Positions 1 through 11,094 of a DNA stretch of 64,000 nt are shown here, piece by piece (position 1 is the stretch's first letter; the number at the start of each line of letters is the position of its first letter). The notes below the pieces were generated by a model. It did no database searches, had not been told where the DNA came from, and was given only the letters and a program-made list of their open reading frames with translations. The position numbers were made by a program, and so were the translations under genes. This DNA comes from Canna indica (Eukaryota > Streptophyta > Magnoliopsida > Zingiberales > Cannaceae), in the NCBI GenBank assembly GCA_034359265.1, contig CP136898.1, forward strand, positions 38,587,501 through 38,651,500, written 5' to 3'.

Positions 1-865
1 AAAGGAGACCATGGTATTTCTCTTGGCTACACTACCACTGTACCAATCATCCATTATTGTAACATTACACTCTCATCCAAATTCAAACTCACAGGTGTTC
101 TTTATGCTCCATTAATCTCAACAAACCTCATATGTGTTGCAAAATTTTATCTTCAAAATCATGTGTCTATTGAATTCTTTCCTGACTTTTGCATTATTAA
201 GGATTTGAAGACAGGTTCTCCTCTAGCTTGTGGCCAGAATAAAGGTGACATATATCTACCAATGGAGTGACTTCAAGCCTTTTGTTAACATCTCCACTGT
301 TTCCACCTGTCCTACCTCCACAACTTGGCATCGAAGACTGGGTCATCCACATCAAAAGGTTTTAAACTCCATCCTCTCCAAATTCAAGTTATCACACAGT
401 ACTTCTTCACCAGAACACTACGTTGCATGTTCTTGTAACAAAAGTCACAGGCAACCTTTCTTTGTTTCCACTTTAAAAACTGCTCGACCTTTGGAAATTT
501 TATATTCGGATGTATGGGGTCCTACCCCTGTTATATCTTCTGAAGGGCATAGGTATTACATAATCTTTGTTGATCATTTCTCCAAATGTACTTGGATATT
601 TCCACTCAAAAACAAAACTGAGGTCACTCATGTTTTCTCTACTTTTAAACCTTTAATAGAAAAGTTCTTTGGCATGTCCATCACGAGTCTGTACACAAAT
701 GGGGGTGGTGAATATATTGCTCTAAGCTCTCTTTATGACATTCAACACCTTTGTTCTCCTCCCTATGCCCCTCAAAGGGTAAGTCTAGCTGAGAGAAAAC
801 ATCGGCACATTATAGAAACTACTCTTACCTTACTCTCACAAGTTGTTGTTCATGTTAAATACTAG
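1..865 (+). pseudogene. Copia pol: protease end, GAG pre-integrase and integrase core
   Basis: This is part of a Ty1/copia polyprotein that would cut, process and integrate retrotransposon DNA; the window edge cuts off its start. Bases 1-267 read in one frame as the end of the protease region, then hit a stop at 268-270, and the pre-integrase part continues in another frame from 230. The zinc-binding start of the pre-integrase is visible as HRRLGHPH, followed by two cysteines (ACSC). The integrase core shows DVWGP with the first catalytic Asp and AERKHRHI with the third catalytic Glu. The second catalytic Asp, normally in SDNGGE, is replaced: the copy reads TNGGGE. The enzyme would be dead even without the frameshift. 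Family assignment is firm; lineage within copia is not resolved. Confidence 0.9.
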
Positions 866-904
866 CAATATGCATGCACGAGTACAATATATCTTATAAA
901 TAGA

Positions 905-1563
905 ATGCCAACCTCCACCTTGAAAAACAAATCACCATTTGAATGCTTGTTCCATGAATCTCCAAACTACTCAAATCTAAAAAAAATTGATTGCCTATGC
1001 TTTCCTTGGTTGAAATCATATGCTCAGAATAAACTGACATCAAGTCAAAACCATGTGTCTTTTTCGGTTATTCCGCCAAGCATTACTGCTATAAATGTTT
1101 TGATCCAGCAACAAACAAAATTTTTCTATCTCGTCATGTTGAGTTTGTAGAGCATCAGTTTCCTTTCATTTTTTCAGCAACCAATTCATCACATGTAACC
1201 CAAGTAACACTTGAGTCTTGGTTGGATATAATACATGATTCTACTACATCCATTCCTACTTCTTCAGAACAAACTCCACAATCTTTCAGTACACTCGACA
1301 TTTCTCCACCTCCCTCAACTATCTCCAACACCATTCCTCCACATACCTGTCAAAACTCATCATCTAATACTCCATTGATTGAGTCACCTCCTATTTCTGG
1401 CACGGGTACCACTTTAACACAACCCAACATTACAGCCCCATTACCATCTCAAAGAATGAAAACTAGATCCCAATCAAATATTTTCAAACCAAAAGTTCCC
1501 ACTGACTACTCAGCTCTTCTTGCCACTACTTTACATTCCACTATACCTAATACTTACAAATAA
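905..1563 (+). pseudogene. Copia pol: integrase C-terminal part and linker to reverse transcriptase
   Basis: This continues the copia element. The stretch KSPFECLF, then CLCFPWLKSY, is the conserved copia integrase C-terminal block that binds DNA, and the codons for FISRHVEFVEHQ-like text follow in a shifted frame. After it comes a low-complexity Ser/Thr/Pro-rich linker (about 1222-1480) and the basic MKTRSQ motif that normally lies just before the reverse transcriptase. At least two frameshifts separate the pieces. There is no independent gene here. Confidence 0.8.
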
Positions 1564-1564
1564 G

Positions 1565-3090
1565 CAGCAAAGTATGCAGAATGGCGGGCCGCGATGAAAC
1601 TTGAATATGATGCTTTAATAAACAGTAGAACTTGGAATTTGGTTCCTCCACCTAAAGACAAAAATGTCAACGGATGTCGATGGATATTTCGTATCAAACA
1701 AAAATAGGATGGTACTTTGGACAAGTTTAAAGGATGGCTAGTTGCTAAGGGGTTCTTGCAAAGACCAGGCATTGATTTCACTAGCACTTTTAGTACATCC
1801 TGTAATTAAACCAGCCTCAACTCACATTGTTATCAGTATAGCAGCTAAATTTCACTAGAATCTATTTCAATTGGATGTCAACAATGCATTTTTGAAAGGA
1901 AGCCTCAATGAAGATGTCTTCATGCAGCAACCTCTAGGCTTCATTAATGCTAAACACCCTGACTATGTTTGCAAATTGAATAAAGCTATCTATGGCTTAT
2001 GGCAAGCCCCATTAGCATGGTTATGTGAACTCAAAGCTTATCTCTACAACATTGGTTTTCATAATTTTAGATCCGACACTTCATTATTCATTCTCCAGGA
2101 CAAACATAACATTACATTACTTCTTTTGTATGTGGACGATATAATACTCACCGGTTCTTCCACCAGCAAAATTCTTGAAATCAACTCTAAGCTCACTTCA
2201 AGGTTTTCTCTCAAAGAATTACAGCCACTAAGCTACTTCTTGGGGGTAAAGGTAAATCATATAGATAAGGGTATTGTTCTTTCTCAACACAAGTACATAT
2301 GTGACATGCTTCACCGCTTTGACATGCATGCATGAAGCTAATAGTGTGAAGACTCCAATTTTGACATCTGCTAAACTTATGAGTCATGATGGTACTGATC
2401 CTGCTGACCCAAAATTGTTCAAACAATTAGTTGGAGCACTACAATATTTATCTTTTACCTGGCCAAACATTTGCTTTACTGTGAACAAACCATCTCAGTT
2501 TATGCACAAACCCTCTAATCATCACTGGCAATGTTGCAAAAGGTTACTCTGTTACTTAAAAGGAACTTCAACTATGGGTATTCTATTAAACGCAGATACA
2601 AGCCTGGACATCGAAGCTTTCTCTGACTCCGACTAGGGTGGCGATTTTAATGATCGCAAATCCACTAGAGAATATATAATATTCCTGGGACATTCTCCTA
2701 TTAGTTGGATCTCAAAAAAACAAAAGACTATTGCAAGATCTTCCACGAAGGCCGAATATAAAGCATTGGCGAACACCATAGCTGAAGTTAACTGGATTAC
2801 ACATCTATTGCAGGAAATAAATTGCTTCAAACATCCGACACCCAAAATTTATTGCGACAACCTTGGGGCAACCATTCTTACAAAGCATCCAGTCAACCAC
2901 AGTCGCATGAAGCATGTCAACCTGGATTTTCATTTTATTCGTGATCAAGTTGAAGCAAAACTTATATTAGTTCATCATATTCCTGCCTCAATGCAGCTAG
3001 CAAATTCATTAACTAAAGCTAATGCAACTAGCTTATTTTTGGACCATCGTATCAAGATGGGTCTTGTTGAAAGACTCATCATGAGGGGGG
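1565..3090 (+). pseudogene. Copia pol: reverse transcriptase and RNase H
   Basis: The reverse transcriptase that copies element RNA is recognisable by DVNNAFLKGSL near 1870, then QAPLAW, and an intact YVDD catalytic box followed by ILTGSS near 2130. RNase H follows, with AFSDSD, then ARSSTKAEYKAL, and the copia ending HHIPASMQLANSLTK. Damage is specific. An in-frame stop sits early (near 1707). A repeated CATG at 2324-2335 shifts the frame inside the connection region. A TAG at 2634-2636 replaces the Trp of the usual SDSDWGG motif. The LTR begins soon after the last codons. The element is old and inactive. Confidence 0.92.
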
Positions 3091-3091
3091 A
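3082..3091 (+). other. Polypurine tract of the copia element
   Basis: TGAGGGGGGA sits between the end of the RNase H coding region and the start of the LTR, where copia elements prime second-strand synthesis. Its place and sequence match the family rule. Confidence 0.7.
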
Positions 3092-3320
3092 TATTAGCGC
3101 ATACAATACAACAAACATCAATACAGCAAACACTCTTAATTAAGACATCACTCGTAGTCTCATCAGAATGCATACAAGCTCGAGACTCATCATCCATAAC
3201 TTCAGAAGCTATCATTTCTTCCTCCACCTTAAATGTTTTGACTGTTTCATTTTGAATTCACTTCTGCTATCTATATATACATTGTGTTCATTCACTAATT
3301 TAATAATATTTTTGCTCTTT

Positions 3321-3720
3321 CACTACTAGAATATACCACATCAGCCACGGGAATCACCGACGGCCGCCTCGGCCGTCTGAATAATTCATGATTTTGCGAC
3401 GACCATAGCGGTCGTGGCTGTTGTAACTAAATCAACCGCGGCTCGCATACGGCCACATAGAGTCGTTGCTTATAGTTGATGGCACGCAAGGGGCGCGAAA
3501 TAAAATAAGTTATTAGCCACGGCTTAGCGGGGGCGCTAGAGCCGTTGGTGATATGAATAAGTCATTAGCCACAGATGGAAGTGGTCGTCGCTTATTAATT
3601 AATGGCACGAACGCAGCCTACAAAAATTAAAACACTCTTCACCTATGGTTGAGAGAGCCGTAGGTGATAATAAAATTACAAATCCATGGTGTTCCGACGG
3701 CTTATGAGCCGTCGGTGAAA
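3321..3720. repeat. CACTA copy 1, left subterminal repeat block
   Basis: Repeated motifs such as AGCCACGGC, GCCGTCGGTGA and GGCCGTCTG appear in both directions. This is the usual terminal binding array of a CACTA element. The matching block lies at about 7975-8416. Confidence 0.75.
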
Positions 3721-4079
3721 ATATTTTTTATTTGCGTTCGCACCCGACCCTTCCTTTTTCTTCCTCTTCTTCCACTTTCTTCTCTGCTCGCCACTGTTAC
3801 CTATTGCCGCCGCTGTCCGTCGCTGCCTGTTGCCACCGCCGTCAGTCGCCACCGGTGACTCTCTCCCTTTCGGTATGCATCTCCTCCTCTCTCGCATGTT
3901 GCCGTCGCCATCTATGCATCTTGCTGCCCCGCACCGGCGTCGATCCGGCCCTCTTCGCACCAGCATTGAACCGGTCAGCCCTCTCTGTGCCGACGTCTAC
4001 ATGTCGGTGCCATGATATGGGGCTGATGGTAATCGGCCCCAATTCAAACAGTAGCCCGCATGCCGGCTACTGTTGATGC

Positions 4080-4350
4080 ATGATTAGGGTTAATTAAACC
4101 CTAATCAATTACTTGATCAAGGTTTAATTAACCCATAATCAAATTGTGATTAGGGTAATCACAGTTTGATTAGGGTTTAATTAAATCCTATGATTTTTTT
4201 TTAAAAAAAAATTATTGTTAATTATTAGAAATTAATTGTTAATTAGGTAATTAGTTTGGTTAATATTAATTAATGGTTAATGTTGATTAGGGTTTAATTA
4301 TTTTTAGTTTAATTAATTAAATTAGTTAAATATTAATTAATTAGTATTAA
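4080..4350. other. AT-rich stretch with TAATTA-type repeats inside CACTA copy 1
   Basis: The stretch is made of TTAATTAA, GATTAGGG and AATTAATT motifs with no coding potential. It lies between the GC-rich terminal block and the 26-bp repeat. A very similar AATTAATTAACA stretch lies at the same place in CACTA copy 2 (about 53480-53580). It probably belongs to the TNP2 upstream region. Confidence 0.5.
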
Positions 4351-4378
4351 TGGAATCGCCCACTAAGGACTCCCGCCG

Positions 4379-4535
4379 CAATCGTCCACTGTGGACTCGC
4401 GGCCAAATCGTTCACTTTGGACTCGCGGTCAAATCGTCCATTGTGGACTCGTGCCAGAATCTCCACAATGGATGGACTCATGCCAAAATCGTCCACTTTG
4501 GACTCGCGCGGAATCGTCCACTATGGACTCGCACC
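4379..4535 (+). repeat. 26-bp tandem repeat upstream of TNP2 (copy 1)
   Basis: About six diverged units start AATCGTCCACT and contain GGACTCGCGG. The array sits about 450 bp upstream of the TNP2 start. CACTA copy 2 has a cleaner version of the same array in the same place. The small open frames across it are repeat artefacts. Confidence 0.8.
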
Positions 4536-4723
4536 GGCATCCATAAATTTAGAAAAAAATCAAGACGAGTTGATACATTTCACGTACGCATCGACGAGTC
4601 AAGTTTTAGTTTTGTAAAATCTTAGATCGTTCAGGGGTTGTATGTTCGTGTAAACGAAGTTAATGATCTTTTATACGACGTACAACCCTTGAATTGTCCC
4701 TAATTGGATAATTTGGGAACATA

Positions 4724-4909
4724 GTTATTTATATTGTACTTAATTTATTTCTTTTAGTCATTATTCATTTTTAACTTTTGGCTTGTATCTCCCTTGTTCT
4801 CCGATACGCGCCTAGATGATATGCGTATTCGTAGAACTGTAGGGAGATGCTGCCGAAATTTAGAATGAAGTTAATGACTAAAAGAAATTCTAAGTGCAAT
4901 ATAAATAAC
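4724..4909. repeat. Long hairpin upstream of TNP2 (copy 1)
   Basis: Bases 4724-4809 pair with 4821-4909 in inverted orientation. The arms share runs such as GTTATTTATATTG, CTTTTAGTCATTA and TCTCC, with many scattered mismatches. The loop is about 11 bases. It ends 75 bp before the TNP2 start codon. A better conserved counterpart is in copy 2. Confidence 0.75.
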
Positions 4910-4983
4910 ATGAATCCTGAATGAAATAGGACCATCCCACCTAAAGACATTACCTAAAGATATTATCAACTTTTTGACAGAAC

Positions 4984-5959
4984 ATGTCGGGCGATCGAAG
5001 TTGGATGTACCGACGAATTCATCGTGGAGCTATAACGAATAAATTTCGAGTAGGCATAACATACTTCTTAAATTTCGCCTACTCGAATCAAAAATTCCTT
5101 AGTGGTGATTAAATTCGATGTCCATGCCGAAAATGTTCGAACATAAGATATTTGGACCGAGAAACTGTCACAATGCATCTGTATACAAAAGGATTCACAC
5201 CAAGATATTTTATATGGAAATGTCACGGGGAGTCACGTCAAGTCGGAACGTCGAGCAATCTTGTTGTCCAAACTCATGGTGAATCTTCTTCTACTGGTGT
5301 TTCGTCTTCCAATCCACCTAATCCTTATAGAACAATGATTCTGGATAGTCTTGGAGGAATGTATGCTAGGGGTCTGCGTCAAAGGGACAACGTATGCTAA
5401 ATGAGATGTTGACTTTTACAGACTATTGGAAGAAGTCATAGAATTATAATTTTTCAAATGTAAATCAGTTGCCCTTTTTAAATGTCATTGGTTCGATATA
5501 AGCGATAGGGGCATGAGAGTTCATCCAAAATATAAACAGCTGGTTGAGGTCAATTATAAATCAAAATTGGCTTCAAATTAGCCATTTATATTGGCATCTC
5601 AAGTTGAACAAGTTTATTATATACAATATCCATCTTGAAAGAAAGATAAGTCAGATTGGCGTGTTATCTGTAAGAGTAAAGCCAGAGGAAAAATTGACCC
5701 GGTAGTTGAAGAGAATGAGCTAGCAGATGACTTCTATCAAGAAGAAAATCCTTCTGAAGTGGAACGAGTTAGTCCAATACTCGAGGATGATGACACATAG
5801 TTAGTTCAATTGAAAATAGAATACGTTGATGACGACGATAATGAAGTTGAGGAAGGACAGAATGATGATGAGAAAGAAGAAGAAGAATTTCAAGATTCTG
5901 ATACAGAAGAACAAGAAGAAGAGTATTACACGGATGATGATAATGACGATGATGAATAA
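4984..5959 (+). pseudogene. CACTA TNP2 transposase, core deleted
   Basis: TNP2 is the catalytic transposase of plant CACTA elements. The chosen start gives MSGDRSWMYRR, the usual TNP2 beginning, and the transposase-associated zinc domain follows (CPCRKC, LYTKGFTPRYFIW). A stop (TAA) breaks this domain at about 5107. At about 5385 the text jumps straight to the C-terminal DUF4216-like region (FKCHWFDISDRGMRVHP, about 5455-5520) and then to an acidic tail that ends at 5957-5959. The whole DDE core, roughly 1.5 kb or more, is missing, so the copy is an internal deletion derivative. Several stops interrupt the C-terminal part too. Confidence 0.85.
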
Positions 5960-6044
5960 TTGTAAATGTGAAGTATATATTCAATTCTTAAATATATCTA
6001 TTAATCTATTATATATAATCTAATTATATTAAATTTTTACAGCT

Positions 6045-7680
6045 ATGGTTCAAGATATCAATTCCCGAGGAGGCATTCCTCGTAGGACCCCCCGACGATT
6101 ACCACTCGCCCCACCTGTACCCGCTGACCCTTCGCCTTCCACCACCATCCCCCCACCTGATCCGTCCACCATTCCCTCACGTGATTTGGCCACCATTCCC
6201 TCACCTCCGGCTACCATTCCTCCACCACCCTATGTAGATCCAGGACCGTCGTCTTCGAGACATAGGCCATGAGGGCCTAACAGAATTCTCCCTCTGCCAC
6301 CCGAGGGAGAACTGCGCAGAGCAGTTAGTGTGTGCGGAAGACGGTAAGTATATGTATCAATTATTTTTTATAATTTATTTATTTCAAAATATCATAATAT
6401 GAATTTATATTTGTTGCAAATTTGAGCAGGAGGACGTCCCTCGCACGATAGCGGGGACAATCGGGAAGTTTATGCATGGGGTGTGGCCTACAAGGTATCA
6501 CGTGCCCCATGAGCATATCGATTTATTGTGGCGAGAGTTCACAATAAGTATATTTATTAAATTGATGTTAATGTTAAGTATTGATCAGTAATAATATTAT
6601 TTTTTTCAGGCTCATTATACATGGCCGGAGGACCAGATCACTTTTATTGAGGTTGCATGGGAGCGTGTTGCCTGCTCGCTATAACGGGCTGCTTCAACAG
6701 GCCCGTCAGACCGAGATGAGACGGCTAGGAGCCACACAGATATGGCAGATTCGGGGACACGCCCCCGAGTGGATTCCTGATCCTGTGTGGGACTAGCTCG
6801 TTAAGCGGTGGGACACACCTGAGTGGCAAGAGGTCTCCCAAACTGCGTCGAGAAACCACATGTCCGGGGGGGGGGCGGCACGGGTGCGCGCCACACTGGT
6901 GGCTCCATCTCTTTTGCGATTCATGAGCGTCGTATGGTATGTATAATTTAATTATTTTTAATTAAATTATATATTGTGTATAATGATATTAATGTATTTG
7001 TTTTCTAATGTAAGACGCGAGTGGCGGAGGACGGTACCGTCCAACGCCCGTCGATGATGGAGGTATTTGAGTGCACCCACCGTCGTCGACTAAGAGCGGG
7101 GGACTACGTTGATAGCAGAGCCTCGATCATAATGATAAGTATTTATATATGTCTTTTTGATTTACACAATTTTTATTTATAGTTTATATATATATTTAAA
7201 ATATAAACACGTGTATGAAACTTACACGATGATTGTGATCGAGCGTGGAGGCACACCGGAGGAGTTCAACGCAGGAGCTTGGGTGGAGGTCGCAGGTGGC
7301 TAGGAGCACGGTCATGTTTATGGCTTTGCAGACAAGGGCCATGCATGCGTCGTGCTCGGGCCACTTGGGGCACCGACCCCTCCGACTACGGGTGAGCGGC
7401 CCTCGACATCTCAGGCGCAGGACTAGAGCCGGATAGCGACCTTGGAGTCGGAGCTCACCCAACAGAGACAGGCGATGGAGGAGCAGAGGCTGGCGATGTA
7501 TGAGCAGAGGTTGGCGATAGAGGAGCATAGAAGGACGAATGAAGAGTTGAGACAGAAGCATGCAGGCACTCCTCACTCAGATTGCGTCTCACTCTAGCCT
7601 TCTACCAATGATGTTGTAGCCGTCATCCTCCTCAACCCAGTCGACGCTCCCGACCCAGTCATTGTCATCTCCACCGCCTC
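6045..7680 (+). pseudogene. CACTA TNPA-like gene (plant transposase_24 type), broken
   Basis: The second CACTA gene codes for the DNA-binding partner of TNP2. Exon 1 (6045-about 6345) opens MVQDINSRGG and is Pro-rich. Later exons show HGVWPTRYHVPHEH (near 6475), YTWPEDQITFIEVAWE (near 6615), a WQEVSQTASRNHMSGG block (near 6825) and GGTPEEFNAGAWVEVAGG (near 7250), ending in a Gln/Glu-rich coiled coil. Introns are AT-rich and short. Stops replace Trp or another residue at about 6794 and 7302. Its exon order matches the better preserved gene of CACTA copy 2, which supports the model. Confidence 0.8.
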
Positions 7681-7689
7681 CACCGCAGC

Positions 7690-8416
7690 AGTGAGATTTT
7701 GATTTATTGTATTTTATTTATATTTTGATACTTATTTGTATACAGATAGTTATTTATATACTTATGATTGTATATATATGATATTTTTGATAATTGTTTA
7801 GCTCCGATTTGAGACTTAGATTGATGATATTTATGTAAAACTTGTATGTTTGGATTTAAATGCATGTGTATGATGTTTTCTGATTGTAATATGTGATTGA
7901 AAATAAATTATAATCTATAAATATTATTGTATACAAAAATTTATAAAAATTTTATTTTTTTCAGTTACAGGATATACCTTTAGCCACGGCTTACGTACCC
8001 ACGGCCACCATCACTAAACTGTGGCTGAAGGCTTATCGTAAATGGCTAATGGCCTGGGCAATACCAAATATCACGGTTGCTAATAGTATCACCGACGGCC
8101 CTGGGTCGTGCCTGATGTGTTAATATCAGTGACAGCCACCTACGTCACTAAGTTGTGGCTGAAGGCATGGTTGATGGCCTGGGTAGCATCAAATATCATA
8201 GTTGCTAATAGTATCATCGATGGCCGTGGGCTATGGCTAATATGTCGGTATCAGTGTCGACTGCCTAAAGCCGTCACTAATGTGTTTAAATCAACGATAG
8301 CGACATGATTACTTGTGGCAGCTAAGAGACACTGTCACAATTTATCTGAAACGCGCACATCATTGACGGTTCAGCCACGGCTTAAGCCGTCGATGATGAC
8401 AACAAGTCTAGTAATA
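7690..8416. repeat. CACTA copy 1, 3' untranslated region and right subterminal repeats
   Basis: The first 280 bases are AT-rich and hold nothing recognisable. From about 7975 the text repeats AGCCACGGCTTA, GGCCGTGG and ACTAAGTTGTGGCTGAAGG-like units in both directions, ending at the inverted terminal repeat. Confidence 0.7.
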
Positions 8417-8489
8417 TTTCTTCCATCCTAGTTTCAATACTCACTTCCTGATCTTAGCCTTCATCTCCCTTTATGGTACAAGAGATCCC

Positions 8490-9340
8490 AATTGTTAGAA
8501 GTTGATAAAGCTTGTGAGGAAAGCGTAGCGAGGACTAGTGCCAAAAAACTTGAGTAGAGCGAAGGACAAGGAACTGAGAATATCGAATTGAGATATTTTA
8601 ATTTGAACATTATTTTCTTGAATTGATCATCTCCATAGATAGGAGACGATAAATGTGACTTTATTTTATGGATTCATGAAGTATTTTACAGATTGAAAAA
8701 CAAGGAAGAGGCAACTTTTCTGTTGTATCCCAAGTGTTAGATGGAGTTGACCAAGTAAAATCCTTAATTGGACTGGCCGGATCAGTTGTACTTTCGTCGA
8801 TTTACCTCAAAATTAGGTTGGATTAAATGGATTTGTTGAGCCAATAAATCTACAAATATCCTCCATTGGTAAAATTGGTGCCAATGTAGCTCAAATTTCA
8901 TGGATCAATCGAACTCAAAGCATCTCAAAATTAGATCATAATATTAATTTATTTTTAGCAAATTCAAAAAATAGAATTGATTATAGTCCACGTGAAAAAA
9001 ATATTTCAACACAGATTCCATCGTATAGAAATGTGTGCATGCAATGTTTAGTTGGGATGCCAAAAGTTCCAACAACATTTTTTGTGTTTTGCATCTCTGG
9101 ATTTTGTGAACTCATCTTCTGTCCTTACATTTCTCCCTCGTGATTAATTTTGGATTTACCGTGTCTGTATAATCTGTTTTCATATGAAGTTGATTCAATT
9201 AATTGTATCTTTTCTTGATGCATCGCTTGTTCACATGATTAGATTATGCTTGTCAGAACTTTTAGGGGAAGATTATTGGATTTTTTTTCTCCATAAATTC
9301 GATAATTAGTTTGTTTGACACCATTTAGACCTTGTTTATT
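8490..9340. other. Low-repeat DNA, possible coding relic
   Basis: No family was recognised. A stretch at about 8690-8815 on the plus strand reads as an open, balanced peptide (it includes GRGNFSVVSQVLDGVDQ), which looks more protein-like than its AT-rich surroundings, but it is not long and its origin is unknown. The rest shows no clear feature. Confidence 0.25.
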
Positions 9341-9770
9341 TCATAATAAAATATAATTTTACATAGTATAATATAGTTCAATTTCTTGTTAGTGGAGACT
9401 TTCAAAGGATGATCATGATTTATGATGATAATTTCGTAGTTTGAATATCATAAATTTTGATCAAATTTTTAAATCATGAAATTTAATAATTTCTCATGAT
9501 TTAATAAAATTTTATTTCTAAAATATCCTCAATCAAAATTTAAAACTCATCTTATGCTCTTTATTTATTCATATCAAAATCAAATTAGACTTTTACTTAT
9601 TGTTCTTGATCGACTTAGCCAAAACTCTATTTCTCTCCGAGCCGCTATCATTTAATCGTACCATACCATATTATCTTCTCAAAATAAAATAAAAATAATT
9701 ATAATACTATATCATATCATATCATATATACATAGTTAAATTATGCTACGTCTCATCCAAACAAATTTCA
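9340..9770. mobile_element. Possible decayed MITE
   Basis: The left side reads CCTTGTTTATTTC and the right side CATCCAAACAAATTT. These are imperfect inverted ends of the TTGTTTGG kind seen in many plant miniature elements, and the inner ATAATTTTACATAGTAT text also pairs loosely with the other side. No clear target duplication was found. Confidence 0.35.
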
Positions 9771-9866
9771 GAAAAATATTTCAGTAGTTATTCATAGGTA
9801 GGCAAATGGATTTAATTCATACGTAGTCTCTGCATATAATATGCTTTTATTTGGATGGGGCATATC

Positions 9867-10386
9867 TAAGGCTGGCAACGGATCAGATACGGTGCGGATA
9901 CTGGATTATCCGTATCCACACCGCACCCCATATCCGCTCATCCGTATCCGCACCGTATCCGCTATGGATGTGAATATGGATATCCATATCTGCACCGCTT
10001 CAAATACGGATATTCGCACCGCATCCGTATCCGCACCGTATTTAATAAAAAAATATTAAAATAATATATTTAATTCAAAAAATTAATAAATTACTAATTC
10101 ATTGATCCAAAATAAATATATAATATACTTCTTGACATGAAATTACCATAGAGCTCTTATATATATTAATAACTTATATGGGCAAAATAGTAGTTCAGAG
10201 ACGCGGATAGGCTGTGCAGATACGGTGCGGATCCACAGTCATATCTGTATCCGCACCATATCCGCGCGGATATAAGTTTTCTAAATTCGTATCCGTATCC
10301 ATATCCATTTTTACTTGCGGATATGGATCAGATACGGTGCGGATGCGGTTTTTAGTTAGCTGATGCGGATAAAATTATCATCCCTA
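9867..10386 (+). mobile_element. hAT-type MITE, copy 1
   Basis: The ends are TAAGGCTGGCAA and the inverted ATTATCATCCCTA. Each end is flanked by an 8-bp duplication, GGCATATC at 9859-9866 and GGCATGTC at 10387-10394 (7 of 8 match). An 8-bp duplication and a TAGGG-type end are hAT features. The 520-bp body is non-coding: two arms packed with GGATACGGTGCGGAT-like motifs in both directions around an AT-rich middle. A second copy lies inverted at 33398-33901. Confidence 0.85.
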
Positions 10387-10394
10387 GGCATGTC

Positions 10395-11094
10395 ATGTCA
10401 ATGATGTGACATTCCTTCTCATTTAATCTTAAACAAACATGGTGAGGTCATGTTTGTTTATTTTCTTCACATCATGATTCGACTCCATGTGTTCTCCAAC
10501 TCGGACAAGTAATGCAATGAGCTGTATTTATCTCTAGGATGACGACAATTGACTTGTCTCTTCTACTCTACACTGTATATATATATATATATAATACACC
10601 AACAACATTTTCTGCTTGGGGCTATTTTCACATGCAACAACTTCATATTATAATATTACACGTTAGTTTCTTCATCATGTGGCACATATGGTATTTAATT
10701 ATAAATTAATTTTATAAGTAGATGCCAATATTACTAGTTCAACCTTACCAATTCACTTGAACATTAATGATTGAATTAGAAAATTGATTTCCGTACGTAA
10801 AAATCATATTTTAGAAATTCAGTTTAAAACAGAGATATTATAATTTTTCCCCTTTGATATAACAGATATAATCCCAAATTTACATTTATATTCAATGTTT
10901 ACATTAGTCAGCTCGTGAGAGAGAATACAAAGTCGACGGCATTAATTGACTTTTAACATGACACATGGAACATGTTTTTTGCCCAGATAATCAATTAACA
11001 TGAGCAATGATTCATAGCATTCTACAAAAAATTGATCGACAACACCATTCTGTCTGTTTCGAGTCATCACCAGGACTTGCGGAGATTAGCTGCA
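10395..11094. other. AT-rich intergenic DNA
   Basis: Nothing recognisable apart from a short TA microsatellite near 10570-10592. The right part is the 3' flank of the minus-strand host gene. Confidence 0.4.

Larger units (their letters stand above)
3321..8416 (+). mobile_element. CACTA (En/Spm) DNA transposon, copy 1
   Basis: The left end is CACTACTAGAA. The right end, TCTAGTAATA, is its inverted copy with two changes. TTT on both sides (3318-3320 and 8417-8419) is the 3-bp target duplication typical of CACTA. Both ends carry many subterminal GCCGT/ACGGC motifs that transposase proteins usually bind. Inside, in order, are a 26-bp tandem repeat, a long hairpin, a broken TNP2 transposase gene and a broken TNPA-like gene, all reading plus. 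Both genes have stops and TNP2 lacks its catalytic core, so the element cannot move itself. Confidence 0.93.
3092..8473 (+). repeat. Copia LTR, split by a CACTA transposon
   Basis: The LTR begins after the polypurine tract with TATTAG, a decayed TGTTAG, runs to 3320, is interrupted by the CACTA element, and resumes at 8417-8473. The two parts together make about 286 bp, a usual size for short-LTR copia lineages. The TTT on each side of the CACTA is its target duplication. At 8474-8484 the bases TGGTACAAGAG resemble the copia primer-binding site (TGGTATCAGAG), which should follow a 5' LTR, not a 3' LTR; see the findings. The exact end is inferred. Confidence 0.6.

Noticed and set aside
3676..4076. 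Overlapping open frames on both strands in GC-rich DNA of CACTA copy 1
   Set aside because: Low-complexity Arg, Pro and Ser text between terminal repeats and TNP2. No motif, and both strands are open because of base composition.
5769..5984. Minus-strand His-rich open frame
   Set aside because: It is the antisense of the acidic tail of TNP2.
9841..10059. Open frame rich in Ile, Arg and Tyr
   Set aside because: It translates the inner repeats of a hAT MITE.
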